Source: an uncultured Alistipes sp.
GTDB taxonomy: Bacteria; Bacteroidota; Bacteroidia; Bacteroidales; Rikenellaceae
Direction: 5' to 3'
NCBI RefSeq assembly: GCF_963931675.1
Contig: NZ_OZ007039.1
Span: forward strand, 1,835,806-1,899,805
DNA length: 64,000 nucleotides
Shown here: piece after piece, positions 1-9,007 of the stretch
Layout of the letters: every line of letters begins with the position of its first letter
Position numbering within the stretch: the stretch's first letter is position 1
The notes under the pieces: generated by a model
What the model saw: only the letters and a program-made list of their open reading frames with translations
What the model was told of the DNA's origin: nothing
Databases searched by the model: none
Program-made: the position numbers and the translations under genes

Positions 1-117
1 CTACGTGCTATGCAAGAGAAAGTTGCTAGGGGAGTTAAAACAAATGGAGAGGTGTTGTATGCTGCACGGGCAGAGTATTTATCTAAGGCTATTAAAGCAA
101 GATTAATTGGAGAATGA
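1..117 (+). CDS. C-terminal 38 codons of an upstream dnd-operon gene (partial)
   Basis: The frame is open from the left edge to a TGA at 115-117 that overlaps the ATG of the next gene (ATGA), the arrangement of a translationally coupled operon. The visible end is a basic helical tail finishing in KARLIGE. By position it should belong to the same phosphorothioation cluster (for example DndB or DndC), but 38 residues are too few to assign a family. Confidence 0.7.
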   Translation, partial: LRAMQEKVARGVKTNGEVLYAARAEYLSKAIKARLIGE

Positions 118-2237
118 ACAAAAAGATCAAATATGAGGACCTTGTTTTAAAAAGGACATATAACAAGGTAAATGATAATATTGCAGAGGAGTTTTACATC
201 CCCTGTATGTCTGCAGCCACCTCATATGATCGTCTATCAGGTTATTTTGGTAGTACAATTTATATAATTGCATGGAATGCTCTTAAGGATTTCGTCCATA
301 ATGGAGGAAAAATGCGAATTATTTGTTCTCCATGCTTATCTGACGAAGATATTAAAGCGATTAAAACAGGAGAGTTAGCAAAAAAAGATGAAATTTTGCA
401 TCGTGCGTTAGTAGAGGAAATAGACTCTCTTTTTGCTAGTAGCGAGTTGGAAAAACCAAGTCAAGTGCTTGCATGCCTCATTGCTACGAATGTAATTGAA
501 ATAAAAATTGCGTATGGAGAAGGTGAGGGGGATATTAAAAGGCTTTTCCATGATAAAGCCGGCATATTCTATCAAGGTGATAATGCTATAATGTTTAGAG
601 GTTCATTAAATGAAACATTTAAAGGACTTTCAGATGATGGAAATTTTGAATCCATAGATGTGTTTACTAATTGGCAAGAAAGCAATGACAGAGAAAGAGT
701 CGGAGATACTCAAGATTATTTTGAAATGCTTTGGAATAATAAAGCTCCAAAGATTGAGATAACTCCATTGCCTGAGGATATTAAGATCCGGTTTAAAGAC
801 AAAATTGCCAAAGTACATTGGGAAACATTAGTCGAGGAGATTAAGGTTAAGGTTGATTTGGCGCGGTATTGGTCTGCTGATAAATCATTCGAAAGGTTGC
901 CAAGAAAGCATCAAATTGATGCTTTAGAAAAATGGGTAAAACAAGAACATCGTGGAATTTTTGAACATGCTACGGGTAGCGGTAAGACATATACTGCAAT
1001 TTGTGCAATAAGGAAAGCGCTAGAAGAACATAAGAGTATCATTGTTTTAGTTCCTTCAACTGATTTATTATCGCAGTGGGATAAAGAAATAAGGCTTGCT
1101 TTGTCGGACATCAATCTTCGAATTATTTTATGTGGAGATGGTCATAATGCATGGGATAAAGAAGGCGTGTTAGAGGCCGCCACGCAAAAAAGCGATAAAA
1201 ACAATACGGTTGTCATATCAACAATGGATACGGCTGTTATGCCTAGATTTATACAACGAATAAAACAAGGAGGGCATTTATTTGTTGTAGCTGATGAGGT
1301 TCATAGAATGGGCAGCTTGAATAGACGAAATTTTTTCGTAATAGATGCCGGTTACCGTTTGGGGCTTTCTGCGACTCCGCGTAGATATGGTGATCCTGAA
1401 GGTACTCAAGCCATTATAGAGTATTTTGGGAAAATAATAGAACCTCCATATACTTTAAAAAATGCCATTGACGATCAGGTGTTAACCCCATATTATTATC
1501 GGCCTAAAGTTGTGCAATTGACCTCATTTGAGCAGCAAACATGGAATGAACTTACAGAGGAAATAGGTATACGATATGCAAGGTGTGCCCATGACGCATC
1601 ATATTCTTTTTCCAATGATCAATATATGCAATTTCTTTTGTTAAAAAGATGTCGTATTATCAAGAAAGCCAGAGGAAAAGTTGCATTGGCAAAGCAAATA
1701 ATCGAGGAAGAATATAGTAGTGGGCAGAGGTGGATTATATATTGTGAAGACAAGGATCAATTACATGATGTATTAAAAGAAATATCAACAATCCCAAATG
1801 TAGATGCATACGAATACTATGCAGATATGCCAGGGGATAGAAATGCAACATTGAGTTACTTTAATGATTGTGGTGGAGTTATTGTTTCTATAAAATGTTT
1901 GGATGAAGGTGTTGATATTCCCGCTACTACACATGCTATAATCTTGGCCTCGTCACAGAATCCGAGAGAGTTCATTCAGCGAAGAGGTCGAATTTTGCGG
2001 AAATATGCAGGTAAGTATTATTCTTGGTTGTATGATGCTGTTGTTGTCCCAGACTTTTCAGATAAAGTCGATGAAATTAGACGGAATGATATGGTTGTGA
2101 CAGAGTTGGCTAGATGTATACAATTTGGAATGTGGTCAAAAGATCCGTCTTGTATTACTCAATTAAGAATTATTGCATTAAAACATAACATAGATGACAC
2201 ATTATTAACTAATAATATCGACCATGAAAATGAGTGA
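114..2237 (+). CDS. PLD nuclease-SF2 helicase fusion, Dnd-linked restriction protein
   Basis: A 707-aa protein with two modules. The N-terminal ~200 residues carry a phospholipase-D-type half site (HDK near 146-148, followed by GSLNET), typical of restriction nucleases. From about residue 260 an SF2 helicase follows: Walker A GSGKT (~288-292), DEVH box (~394-397), SAT motif, and the helicase-C motif RRGRILR near 627. Proteins of this build (DEAD/DEAH phosphorothioation restriction enzymes) sit in dnd clusters and are thought to attack DNA lacking the sulfur mark. It overlaps both neighbours, 4 nt upstream and 14 nt downstream, so it is coupled to them. Substrate and role are inferred from domains and the DndD gene next door. 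Confidence 0.75.
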   Translation: MNKKIKYEDLVLKRTYNKVNDNIAEEFYIPCMSAATSYDRLSGYFGSTIYIIAWNALKDFVHNGGKMRIICSPCLSDEDIKAIKTGELAKKDEILHRALVEEIDSLFASSELEKPSQVLACLIATNVIEIKIAYGEGEGDIKRLFHDKAGIFYQGDNAIMFRGSLNETFKGLSDDGNFESIDVFTNWQESNDRERVGDTQDYFEMLWNNKAPKIEITPLPEDIKIRFKDKIAKVHWETLVEEIKVKVDLARYWSADKSFERLPRKHQIDALEKWVKQEHRGIFEHATGSGKTYTAICAIRKALEEHKSIIVLVPSTDLLSQWDKEIRLALSDINLRIILCGDGHNAWDKEGVLEAATQKSDKNNTVVISTMDTAVMPRFIQRIKQGGHLFVVADEVHRMGSLNRRNFFVIDAGYRLGLSATPRRYGDPEGTQAIIEYFGKIIEPPYTLKNAIDDQVLTPYYYRPKVVQLTSFEQQTWNELTEEIGIRYARCAHDASYSFSNDQYMQFLLLKRCRIIKKARGKVALAKQIIEEEYSSGQRWIIYCEDKDQLHDVLKEISTIPNVDAYEYYADMPGDRNATLSYFNDCGGVIVSIKCLDEGVDIPATTHAIILASSQNPREFIQRRGRILRKYAGKYYSWLYDAVVVPDFSDKVDEIRRNDMVVTELARCIQFGMWSKDPSCITQLRIIALKHNIDDTLLTNNIDHENE

Positions 2238-2415
2238 CGAATTAAATAAGATCAGAGATATCTTAGAAGAAATCCGGTCGAGTAAACATCCGGATATTCC
2301 CGCTCAATTTATTGAGGCGGTTCTTAATGCTCAGATTGAGAATATGGATGATAGTTCTAAATCACAAAATGCTATTCGAATAGTTATAGATAATGCCATT
2401 AAATCAAAGTCATAA
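2224..2415 (+). CDS. DNA-modification-system-associated small protein
   Basis: A 63-aa acidic, all-helical protein between the helicase and DndD genes. It overlaps the helicase gene by 14 nt and shares one base with the DndD start (TAATG), so it is almost certainly translated as part of the operon. Small proteins of this size occur at this position in Bacteroidetes phosphorothioation clusters. I see no catalytic motif; a partner or regulator of the ATPase is the likeliest role, by inference. Confidence 0.65.
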   Translation: MKMSDELNKIRDILEEIRSSKHPDIPAQFIEAVLNAQIENMDDSSKSQNAIRIVIDNAIKSKS

Positions 2416-4430
2416 TGTTACGAATTAATAAACTTATCATCGACAACTTTGGCCCATACCAAAATAACCAGATTTTGGAGTTCCCTGCCGGTGATGGTGT
2501 TACATTTGTCTGGGGCGAGAATGGCGTGGGAAAGACGTCGCTACTTAATTGTATTCGTTTTGCCTTATGGGGAATCGTATACAATAGAAATTACGAGGAG
2601 TGCCAATTGGCAAAATTCGTAAATATTGATGCAGTAGAGGCTCAGAAGAATATGAGTGTTAAGCTTTTTATGACATATGATAATGAAGATTATGAACTTA
2701 CCCGTATGCTTAAAAGACTGCCTGGCACTTCTGGGAAAAATGATTCGGATTATGAGCATAAGTTATATCTAAAACATTTTGGGTCTATGATGAGTCAAGA
2801 TGAAGCTGAACACTTTCTTAACACAGTCTTGCCAGAAAAAATATCTCGTTTTTATTTGTTCGACGGCGAATTATTAAGACAGTATGAGAATCTTCTTGAA
2901 GATTCATCATCAAGTAGTGATGTTATCAAGACTTCTATCGAAAATATTTTGGGCCTTCCCATTCTTGAAGGGGCAAATAAAAACCTTCTGAGTATAACTA
3001 CGATATACCAACAGATATACACTAAAGTTTCAGCCGCAAACGAGAGAACAAAAAATGATTCATCTGCGTTGTCTGGGTTTTTGTTGCATGATGAGGAACT
3101 TAAGAAATCTCTAAAAGAGATGAAAGAACAAAGGATGAAACTTCAAAGTGAGATCTCTGAGATCGAGGATGCTTTTGCTGCAAATCAGAGGTACGCAGAA
3201 TTACTTGCCCAAGAAAGAGAAAAAAAATCTCAGATTGAGACAAATCGTCTTCTTTTAGAGAATGAGGTAAAAGACCTTAAGGCAAAAATGAAATTTGCCT
3301 GGAGTGTTATTTTTGATAAGGTAATCCAAGAGATTATTGACACGAAAAATGAAGAATTAAATTCTTTGTTATCCCGTATTGGGGATATTAAGACAAAAGA
3401 GGTCATTGTTGCAATATTAGATAAAATTGTTAAAGGAGAAGTCTCATCGTGTCCGGTATGTAATAATAATCTAACCATTGAAGATATATCTAGTTTGCGT
3501 GAAAAATTGGCAATTTTAAAGAAGTCGGACGAATCAAAGAATTCGGAGGAAATAATGTATGCCAGGCAAATTATAGATAGATTTAGTGGCTTCAAAAAGA
3601 ATGTTGATAAAGAGTCCCTCATAAATTTATTAAATAATATTTATTCTAAACAGTCTACGATAAGTTTGGATGAGGTTGATTTAGCTGAGATTAAGAAGAA
3701 AAAAGCGGGGTTCCATAACTCATCTACAGATACAGAAATTTTGGGACTACAACCAATGTATAAGAAAAAACTCCAAGAATTGACCTTATTGGAGGAGGGT
3801 ATAACTAAGCAAGAGGAGGCGATCTCAGAAAATCAGGCTTCGATTGAAAAATTAAATGCTAAGATTTTAAAACAATCAAATGCTGATGGCAAAAAGGCTT
3901 CTGAAGATCTTGCGTTTTGCAAGGCTGTTCAAGAAATATTTGAAAAGGCCGTATCGAAGTTTAGAGAGGATTTGAAAGATCGAGTGCAGGCTGATGCTGA
4001 AGATATATTTACAAAGATATCTCACATGCCAGCCTATAAAGGGTTAAAAATAAATGATAACTATGGGCTTGAGATTGTGACAAGCAATGGTCGGATTGTT
4101 CCCAATCGTTCGGCTGGATATGAGCAGGTTGTAGCCCTTTCCCTTGTAGGAGCATTGCATAAGAATGCCCCCATTTCAGGACCTATTGTTATGGATTCTA
4201 CATTCCAGAGAATTGATCCGAGGCATAGAAATAATACATTGAGATCGCTACCTGTCCTTGGAGAACAGATTATCGTGCTTGCATATCCGACTGAGGTTAG
4301 TCAGAGTGATGCCAAAGATCTGTTGTCAGGGAAATACTTGAAAGATATCTATCTTAAGCAAAAATCTGAATTTGAAACAGAAATAGTTCCTATGTTTACG
4401 ATCCGAGTAGACCGCACCGATAGCGGATAG
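2415..4430 (+). CDS. dndD: DndD-like SMC/Rad50-type ATPase, 3' end rewritten by an IS
   Basis: A 671-aa ABC/SMC-type ATPase. Visible are Walker A GENGVGKTS (~34-42), the FDGE signature typical of DndD (~149-152), a central coiled coil interrupted by one zinc-hook motif CPVC (~346-349), and a C-terminal ATPase half with SAGYEQ in place of LSGGE plus a Walker B-like GPIVMDSTF. DndD supplies ATPase activity to the phosphorothioation machinery. The last 15 codons lie inside the IS110 element (from 4381). Removing the IS and one AAA gives a frame ending ERITWKI-stop at 662 aa, overlapping the gene at 5961 by 13 nt. The present protein thus carries an IS-encoded tail of unknown effect. Confidence 0.75.
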   Translation: MLRINKLIIDNFGPYQNNQILEFPAGDGVTFVWGENGVGKTSLLNCIRFALWGIVYNRNYEECQLAKFVNIDAVEAQKNMSVKLFMTYDNEDYELTRMLKRLPGTSGKNDSDYEHKLYLKHFGSMMSQDEAEHFLNTVLPEKISRFYLFDGELLRQYENLLEDSSSSSDVIKTSIENILGLPILEGANKNLLSITTIYQQIYTKVSAANERTKNDSSALSGFLLHDEELKKSLKEMKEQRMKLQSEISEIEDAFAANQRYAELLAQEREKKSQIETNRLLLENEVKDLKAKMKFAWSVIFDKVIQEIIDTKNEELNSLLSRIGDIKTKEVIVAILDKIVKGEVSSCPVCNNNLTIEDISSLREKLAILKKSDESKNSEEIMYARQIIDRFSGFKKNVDKESLINLLNNIYSKQSTISLDEVDLAEIKKKKAGFHNSSTDTEILGLQPMYKKKLQELTLLEEGITKQEEAISENQASIEKLNAKILKQSNADGKKASEDLAFCKAVQEIFEKAVSKFREDLKDRVQADAEDIFTKISHMPAYKGLKINDNYGLEIVTSNGRIVPNRSAGYEQVVALSLVGALHKNAPISGPIVMDSTFQRIDPRHRNNTLRSLPVLGEQIIVLAYPTEVSQSDAKDLLSGKYLKDIYLKQKSEFETEIVPMFTIRVDRTDSG

Positions 4431-4439
4431 AAGAAAAAA

Positions 4440-4500
4440 GCTATCGAGATTTTGGTTAGATTAAAGCAGCCAAACCTTAACTAACTAAAATAGCGATAGC
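4440..4500 (+). promoter_or_regulatory. Imperfect palindrome in the IS leader, just before the transposase start
   Basis: GCTATCG (4440-4446) pairs with CGATAGC (4494-4500), and GGTTAG pairs with CTAACT inside it, leaving a loop of about 25 nt. The structure abuts the transposase ATG at 4502 and includes the left subterminal repeat. It could limit read-through translation or act in end recognition. Role inferred. Confidence 0.4.
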
Positions 4501-4501
4501 C

Positions 4502-5581
4502 ATGAGAGGACAAAGAAACGAAATTAGTTTCAGAGGACAAAAGATTTATATAGGGATCGATGTCCATTTGAAGAGTTGGTCGGTTACGGTCTTGTCGGAG
4601 ACCTCCGTGCTGAAGAAGTTTAGTCAGCATCCGAGTCCGGAAGCATTGCACGGATTTCTGGCGCGGAGTTATCCGGGAGCCGAATATCATTCGGTATACG
4701 AAGCCGGCTTCTGCGGGTTCTGGATACACGAACGGCTGACGGCATTAGGGATTGACAACATCGTGGTCAATCCGGGGGATGTTCCGACCAAGAGCAGTGA
4801 AAAGCTTCGTAAGAGTGACGCCGTGGATAGCAGCAAGCTGGCGCGGAGTTTACGAGCCAACGAACTGAAAGGCATTTACACGCCGGACAGCGCATCGTTG
4901 GAGATGCGTTCCTTGATAAGATTGAAGAACTCGATAACAAAAGACACGACGCGTCAGAAGAACCGGATCAAGTCCCAATTGCGGTATCTGGGCATTGGGA
5001 TTCCACAAGAGTTCCTCGAACCGTTCTCCAACTGGTCAAAACGTTTTATTGCCTGGTTGAAGGAGGTTGAAACCCTCACACCGAGCGGGCGTCAGGCCCT
5101 CGACATTCAAATCCGGCATCTGGAGGAGCTACGCCGCCAGAAGTTGGAGATGACACGGGCTTTGCGGACATTGGCCAAGACGGACCGGTTTCGCGAACCG
5201 CTGCGGTTGATTATGACCGTTCCGGGGTTCGGACAGGCTACGGGAATGGCATTTCTTTCGGAGATATGCGACATTGCCCGTTTCCGCAATGCCGAACAAC
5301 TGGCCGCCTATATCGGGATGATCCCGATGTGCCATTCCAGTGGAGAGAAAGATGGGACAGGAGACATTACCGTGCGAAGAAACGCCGTCATGCGCTGTAA
5401 CCTGATAGAGGCCGCATGGGTGGCGGTACGTCAAGACCCTGCGATGAACCTGTTTTTTACTGAACAGTGCAAGCGAATGCCAAAGAGCAAGGCCATCGTA
5501 AAGGTCGCTCGCAAACTGGTCAACAGATTATACTTCGTACTCAAGCACCAGACTGATTATGTCAATAGTGTCATGTCATAG
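4502..5581 (+). CDS. IS110-family transposase (DEDD catalytic domain + Transposase_20)
   Basis: A 359-aa recombinase. The N-terminal RuvC-like domain begins IYIGIDVHLKSWSV, with the first catalytic Asp, and continues through KSDAVDSSKLAR. The C-terminal Transposase_20 domain carries PGFGQATG and the conserved serine region IPMCHSSGEKDG. Length and layout are normal for IS110/IS1111 enzymes, which insert circular intermediates without DDE chemistry and are guided by an element-encoded RNA. The protein is identical to the one at 33839-34918. No damage is visible, so both copies may be active. Confidence 0.9.
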   Translation: MRGQRNEISFRGQKIYIGIDVHLKSWSVTVLSETSVLKKFSQHPSPEALHGFLARSYPGAEYHSVYEAGFCGFWIHERLTALGIDNIVVNPGDVPTKSSEKLRKSDAVDSSKLARSLRANELKGIYTPDSASLEMRSLIRLKNSITKDTTRQKNRIKSQLRYLGIGIPQEFLEPFSNWSKRFIAWLKEVETLTPSGRQALDIQIRHLEELRRQKLEMTRALRTLAKTDRFREPLRLIMTVPGFGQATGMAFLSEICDIARFRNAEQLAAYIGMIPMCHSSGEKDGTGDITVRRNAVMRCNLIEAAWVAVRQDPAMNLFFTEQCKRMPKSKAIVKVARKLVNRLYFVLKHQTDYVNSVMS

Positions 5582-5586
5582 AGAAA

Positions 5587-5857
5587 CCCTTCCGGTAAAC
5601 GGATTTTCCCAGAGAGAATACTACATGATGTTTGCGGCGTTAACGTCCGCTTAAAATAGTTTGCTCCTCTGGCCTTTGTAAACTAATACAGGAACATGCG
5701 GCAGCGTGCTGACCGCTGTGGAAAGTCTGTTTACCGAAGGTTTTTTACGGGTTCTGAAATCTCGGCTTTCGAAAGGGCCAAAGGTGTTAAGCACGAAGTG
5801 TCTCCGCACCGGCTCGATCAGAGGCCGGCGGAGTCACTTGTGCCTTGACCTTTGGCC
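5587..5857 (+). ncRNA. Candidate bridge RNA / seekRNA in the IS 3' end
   Basis: The non-coding 3' end folds into two strong domains. Domain 1: 5593-5609 pairs with 5720-5736 in an almost uninterrupted 17-bp stem (CGGTAAAC with GTTTACCG, then GATTTTCC with GGAAAGTC), enclosing sub-stems 5609-5614/5667-5672 and 5634-5637/5647-5650. Domain 2: GGCCAAAGGT (5776-5785) pairs with ACCTTTGGCC (5848-5857), enclosing stacked stems GCAC/GTGC, AAGTG/CACTT, CTCCG/CGGAG and CCGGC/GCCGG. IS110-family elements encode guide RNAs of this kind from their non-coding ends (downstream of the gene in the IS1111 branch). The loops that read target and donor were not assigned. Confidence 0.6.
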
Positions 5858-5960
5858 GGGAAGATCTTCAAGAAACGCAATATGTTGTTAATGAAATAAA
5901 AACAAATCTAACCAAAAACTTTGATCCAAATTTATTTGGATTGTAACTGGAAAGAATAAC

Positions 5961-6344
5961 ATGGAAGATTTAGTACAATTTAGGCTTTCTTCTATAGCCA
6001 CAGAAATTGCTAATGATTTTGCAGAAAAGTATTTCTTCGATGATAATCAGGATGCTGCAAAATTTGGGATGGCCTATGCCTTAAAATATTGTCGTAATGA
6101 AATAGATATTGAGTCTATCCTTACAGGTAAGGTGCAGTCGGATATTTATAATAATAATGGTTCAAATTATAGTACTGGTGGAATTGATCCTGATGGCAAG
6201 ATTGCCACTGTTATAAAAGGAATATATCCAAATTGTACTACACCTTATCGATATGTAAGAATCTTAATGATTTATGGACTCGTCAAACTCAAAGAGAAGA
6301 TTTCTTCAAAAGAGGATTTTATTGCATTAATTAGCGAGATTTGA
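5961..6344 (+). CDS. Small protein of the dnd operon, cut off from dndD by the IS
   Basis: A 127-aa protein with no family that I recognise. It is helical at the N terminus, with a Gly/Asn-rich centre (NNNGSNYSTGG) and a hydrophobic C-terminal helix. In the reconstructed pre-insertion sequence its ATG overlaps the native dndD stop by 13 nt, so it was the next gene of the operon. That is the slot usually held by dndE, and its size fits, but I could not confirm DndE similarity by eye. With the IS in place it has lost its upstream coupling and probably depends on read-through. Confidence 0.6.
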   Translation: MEDLVQFRLSSIATEIANDFAEKYFFDDNQDAAKFGMAYALKYCRNEIDIESILTGKVQSDIYNNNGSNYSTGGIDPDGKIATVIKGIYPNCTTPYRYVRILMIYGLVKLKEKISSKEDFIALISEI

Positions 6345-6716
6345 TAGCGCTTATTTATGACAGAATTTTCGACAAAGAATGTGCTTATTAAAAGATCTAA
6401 TATGACTAAGTTTTTTGTTTTTGGATACCTTGAGAGTAAGACTATTGCAGGTTGAGTAATAGTAAAGAAATTTGCGGTCCTCAATAGATTAAAGAATGAA
6501 ACTAGGGGGCAACATGTTACATTATGGAGAATGATGGGGTAGTTGCATTATTTGAATTTACCAGATTTATAAAGCAAAGCCATAAAATGAAAACAAAAGC
6601 CAAACAAGTGCAAATAAAATAGCTTATTTACAATACTTTGCAGGGCGTTTGATGGTTTCAGTTGTTTTCATTCTTTTCAGTTGATTGGTTCTTTTTCGGT
6701 ACAATTTTGTTCCTCG
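6345..6716. other. Intergenic stretch after the dnd operon, no convincing gene
   Basis: AT-rich sequence of about 370 bp. One 32-codon frame (6357-6455, + strand) starts 13 nt after the previous stop, but it has no recognisable content. I see no terminator hairpin. This may be decayed end of the defense island next to the integrase. Confidence 0.4.
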
Positions 6717-6751
6717 TTTGTTTCTCAATATCGACCTTTATCATATCTTTG
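6717..6751 (+). promoter_or_regulatory. Putative Bacteroidetes promoter of the integrase gene
   Basis: TATCTTTG (6744-6751) matches the TAnnTTTG -7 box. TTTG at 6717-6720 could be the -33 element, although the 23-bp gap is slightly long. The start codon lies 30 bp downstream. Confidence 0.45.
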
Positions 6752-6781
6752 CAACAGAAACAAAATTATGAAGGGATTGAT

Positions 6782-7915
6782 ATGCCACGAATAAAGAAGC
6801 CTACAAAAGTAAAAGAGCCTGTCCGCCTTCGGACAAAGAAGCTGGCAGATGGAAGCCAAAGTCTGTATCTTGATATATACCGTTTCGGCAAACGAACATA
6901 CGAATATCTTAAGTTGTACCTCATTCCGGAAACGGACAACAATGCCCGTCTGCAGAATCAGGCGACCATGAATGCCGCCAATGCCATCAAATCGAAGCGC
7001 ATAATCCAACTTACCAATGGCGAGGCCGGAATCGAACACAGGGAAAAGGTTTTTCTTTTAGACTGGATGAAGACCTACAAAGAGAATCAGGCGAAGCGTG
7101 GTAAAAAGGACGGGAACCAAATAATGGTAACTATCCGCATACTGAAGGATTATGCGGGTGAACGCATGACAATGGATCAGATTGACAAGGCATTCTGCCA
7201 AGAGTATATCGACTATCTGCAGACGGAGTATCGCCCCAAAGGAAAACGGGTGTCAAACTTTACGCTTCACACTTATTACCGTATTCTGAACGGAGCTTTG
7301 AATGCCGCCGTTCGTGCGGATATTATCAAGTCCAACCCGTTTACGAAGATCAACAACTCGGATAAGATACGCTTGCCGGAGAGCAAACGCTCGTATATGA
7401 CCATTGAAGAGGTCCGGGCACTGATTGCTACTCCGATGAAGAATAAGGCCGTAAAACAGGCTTATTTGTTCTCTTGCTTCTGTGGATTGCGAATAAGCGA
7501 CATTATCGGTTTGAGATGGAAAGATGTTTTTGTGGATAGAGGTCAATATCGCCTTGCTGTGTCCATGCAGAAAACCAAAGAGCCGATTTATTTGCCGCTT
7601 TCACCAGAAGCGTTAAAGTGGATGCCGGAGCGAGGAGACAAGATGGCGGAAGACCACGTCTTCGACTTACCGAGTCCAACGATGATAAACCTGCTGCTCA
7701 AACCATGGGCGAAAGCGGCCGGCATAGACAAACGTTTCTCATTTCATACCGCCCGTCACACGTTTGCGACGATGATGCTGACGCTTGGCGCTGACCTCTA
7801 TACAACCTCGAAGTTGCTCGGTCATGCCGACGTGAAGATGACACAGGTATACGCCAAAATCATCAATCAGAAAAAGGACGATGCAGTCAATCTGGTGAAC
7901 GGGTTGTTCGACTGA
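6782..7915 (+). CDS. Tyrosine recombinase / integrase
   Basis: A 377-aa site-specific recombinase with an N-terminal arm-binding region, a SAM-like core-binding domain (~95-190) and a catalytic domain showing Arg in CGLRISD, HTARHTF, the distal His in LLGHADV and nucleophile Tyr in TQVYAKI. I chose the ATG at 6782 (MPRIKKPTKV) because AAGGGA lies at ribosome-binding distance. An upstream frame to 6662 would add a hydrophobic stretch absent from this family. It marks the junction between the defense genes and the iron island; which element it mobilizes is not certain. Confidence 0.88.
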   Translation: MPRIKKPTKVKEPVRLRTKKLADGSQSLYLDIYRFGKRTYEYLKLYLIPETDNNARLQNQATMNAANAIKSKRIIQLTNGEAGIEHREKVFLLDWMKTYKENQAKRGKKDGNQIMVTIRILKDYAGERMTMDQIDKAFCQEYIDYLQTEYRPKGKRVSNFTLHTYYRILNGALNAAVRADIIKSNPFTKINNSDKIRLPESKRSYMTIEEVRALIATPMKNKAVKQAYLFSCFCGLRISDIIGLRWKDVFVDRGQYRLAVSMQKTKEPIYLPLSPEALKWMPERGDKMAEDHVFDLPSPTMINLLLKPWAKAAGIDKRFSFHTARHTFATMMLTLGADLYTTSKLLGHADVKMTQVYAKIINQKKDDAVNLVNGLFD

Positions 7916-7957
7916 AACATGGATTGTTCTTTGTACCGAAGCGGTCATATATATTTT

Positions 7958-8003
7958 AGTTTACTTTAGTATCTATATATAAGGGAGAAAAACTAAAGTA
8001 AAC
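7958..8003. repeat. AGTTTACTTTAGT palindrome, copy a
   Basis: GTTTACTTTAGT (7959-7970) and ACTAAAGTAAAC (7992-8003) form a 12-bp perfect inverted repeat around CTATATATAAG. It lies 43 bp after the integrase stop. A close relative with the same CTATATATAAG centre is at 27338-27387, and weaker ones are at 27187 and 29734. It may be a terminator or part of an attachment site. Confidence 0.55.
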
Positions 8004-8952
8004 CGTTTCCAGATAAACAACTGAAAGAAAATCGGTGGTGAAAGTTTGAGTCAAATACGGGCTTTGGGCATCCTGTATAAAAGGGACAAGTCGTCGATAG
8101 GATTGACCTCCCGCCAATGAAAAATATCTCTGAATAGGCTGCGGGGATAGGTTGTTTGATTCGGATATAATTGTTTCGTTTTACATCTTCTTTCTCCCTC
8201 TTGTCGCTTGACTGCTGTGCGTGTCGCTGGAGAAATTTCGATGGCAATACTATGTCTAACCATACCAACCTGTTTGCCACTAAATAATCAGTCCGGCATT
8301 GGACAACGAGATCGCCCCTGCTTGCAGATTGTGTGGCATTCCTCCCGCCGACGAACGGCTGACGGGGTATTAGGCTATTATATCAGTTAGTAATTATATA
8401 TCATTAGTTATCAATAATATAAATGCATTTTTGAGAGTTGTAGATAACAAAATAGCACCAAATCTATTCGCTGTTAAATTACCGGACGAATGCTGTCCAC
8501 TCAAGGTGCAACAAAGGAATGGATAGGTACAAAATGGCATTCCACAAGATGTTGTCGGAGCAAGATGAGGGAAAATGGAAAGGCAAGGTATGGTCGTAGA
8601 CCAGTTTCCACCTTTTCTTTTCCCTTCAAGATAGGTATGTGACTTAATATATTTTATTATCAGATATATAATACGGCAAATACCTAATTGAATAACAGAA
8701 TAGTAACAACTTGGCAATATATGGTTCCAACTAATTACCTATACGATTTTTTACCAGAATCTTGTTAATTAGAAAATCTATCGCAATATGTCAACAATGT
8801 ATCTATTATTTCATATAAACAGGTAGTGTTTGCCATAGCCGGAATGAGTAACCAACTGTTTGTTTCTACTTACATGCTTCAGTTGCCAGATAAAACAAGT
8901 TTGGAAAAATTCCTATTATGTCAATTAAAGGAGTAAATCATTCACATATAAG
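8004..8952. other. 949-bp non-coding stretch with an oriT-like segment
   Basis: No reading frame here has family resemblance, a ribosome site or codon bias. At 8305-8377 the sequence resembles the DNA just upstream of the MobV relaxase gene: CTTGCA, CCTCCC, CGACG, then the identical 14-mer GGGGTATTAGGCTA (8364-8377; second copy 25439-25452). This looks like an orphan transfer origin left from an element that lost its relaxase. Confidence 0.45.
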
Positions 8953-9000
8953 ATGGACTGAAAAGGAAGTATTAAAACATTAATTCCATTTTCAGTCCAT
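8953..9000 (-). terminator. Terminator of the transporter operon
   Basis: A perfect 12-bp stem, ATGGACTGAAAA (8953-8964) with TTTTCAGTCCAT (8989-9000), sits 8 bp after the stop of the last gene of the - strand operon. Confidence 0.7.
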
Positions 9001-9007
9001 TTTACAA

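Larger units (their letters stand above)
4381..5953 (+). mobile_element. IS110-family insertion sequence, copy 1 (1573 bp)
   Basis: This block is repeated in inverse orientation at 33467-35039. Homology stops abruptly on both sides, which fixes the outer limits. Both ends read AAA, consistent with a short shared core. It holds one DEDD transposase gene, a ~120-bp left and a ~370-bp right non-coding end, and a perfect 13-bp subterminal inverted repeat TTTTGGTTAGATT at 4450-4462 and 5905-5917. Subterminal repeats and a long 3' end are features of the IS1111 branch of IS110. The insertion separates dndD from the gene at 5961. Confidence 0.85.

Noticed and set aside
6782..7915. Integrase as part of the dnd defense operon
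   Set aside because: It has its own promoter-like box and a 440-bp gap, with composition unlike the dnd genes; it is a separate mobile-element gene.
8004..8717. Small frames at 7993-8280 and 8394-8717 as genes
   Set aside because: Low-complexity products, no start signals and overlap with the oriT-like repeat; no coding bias.
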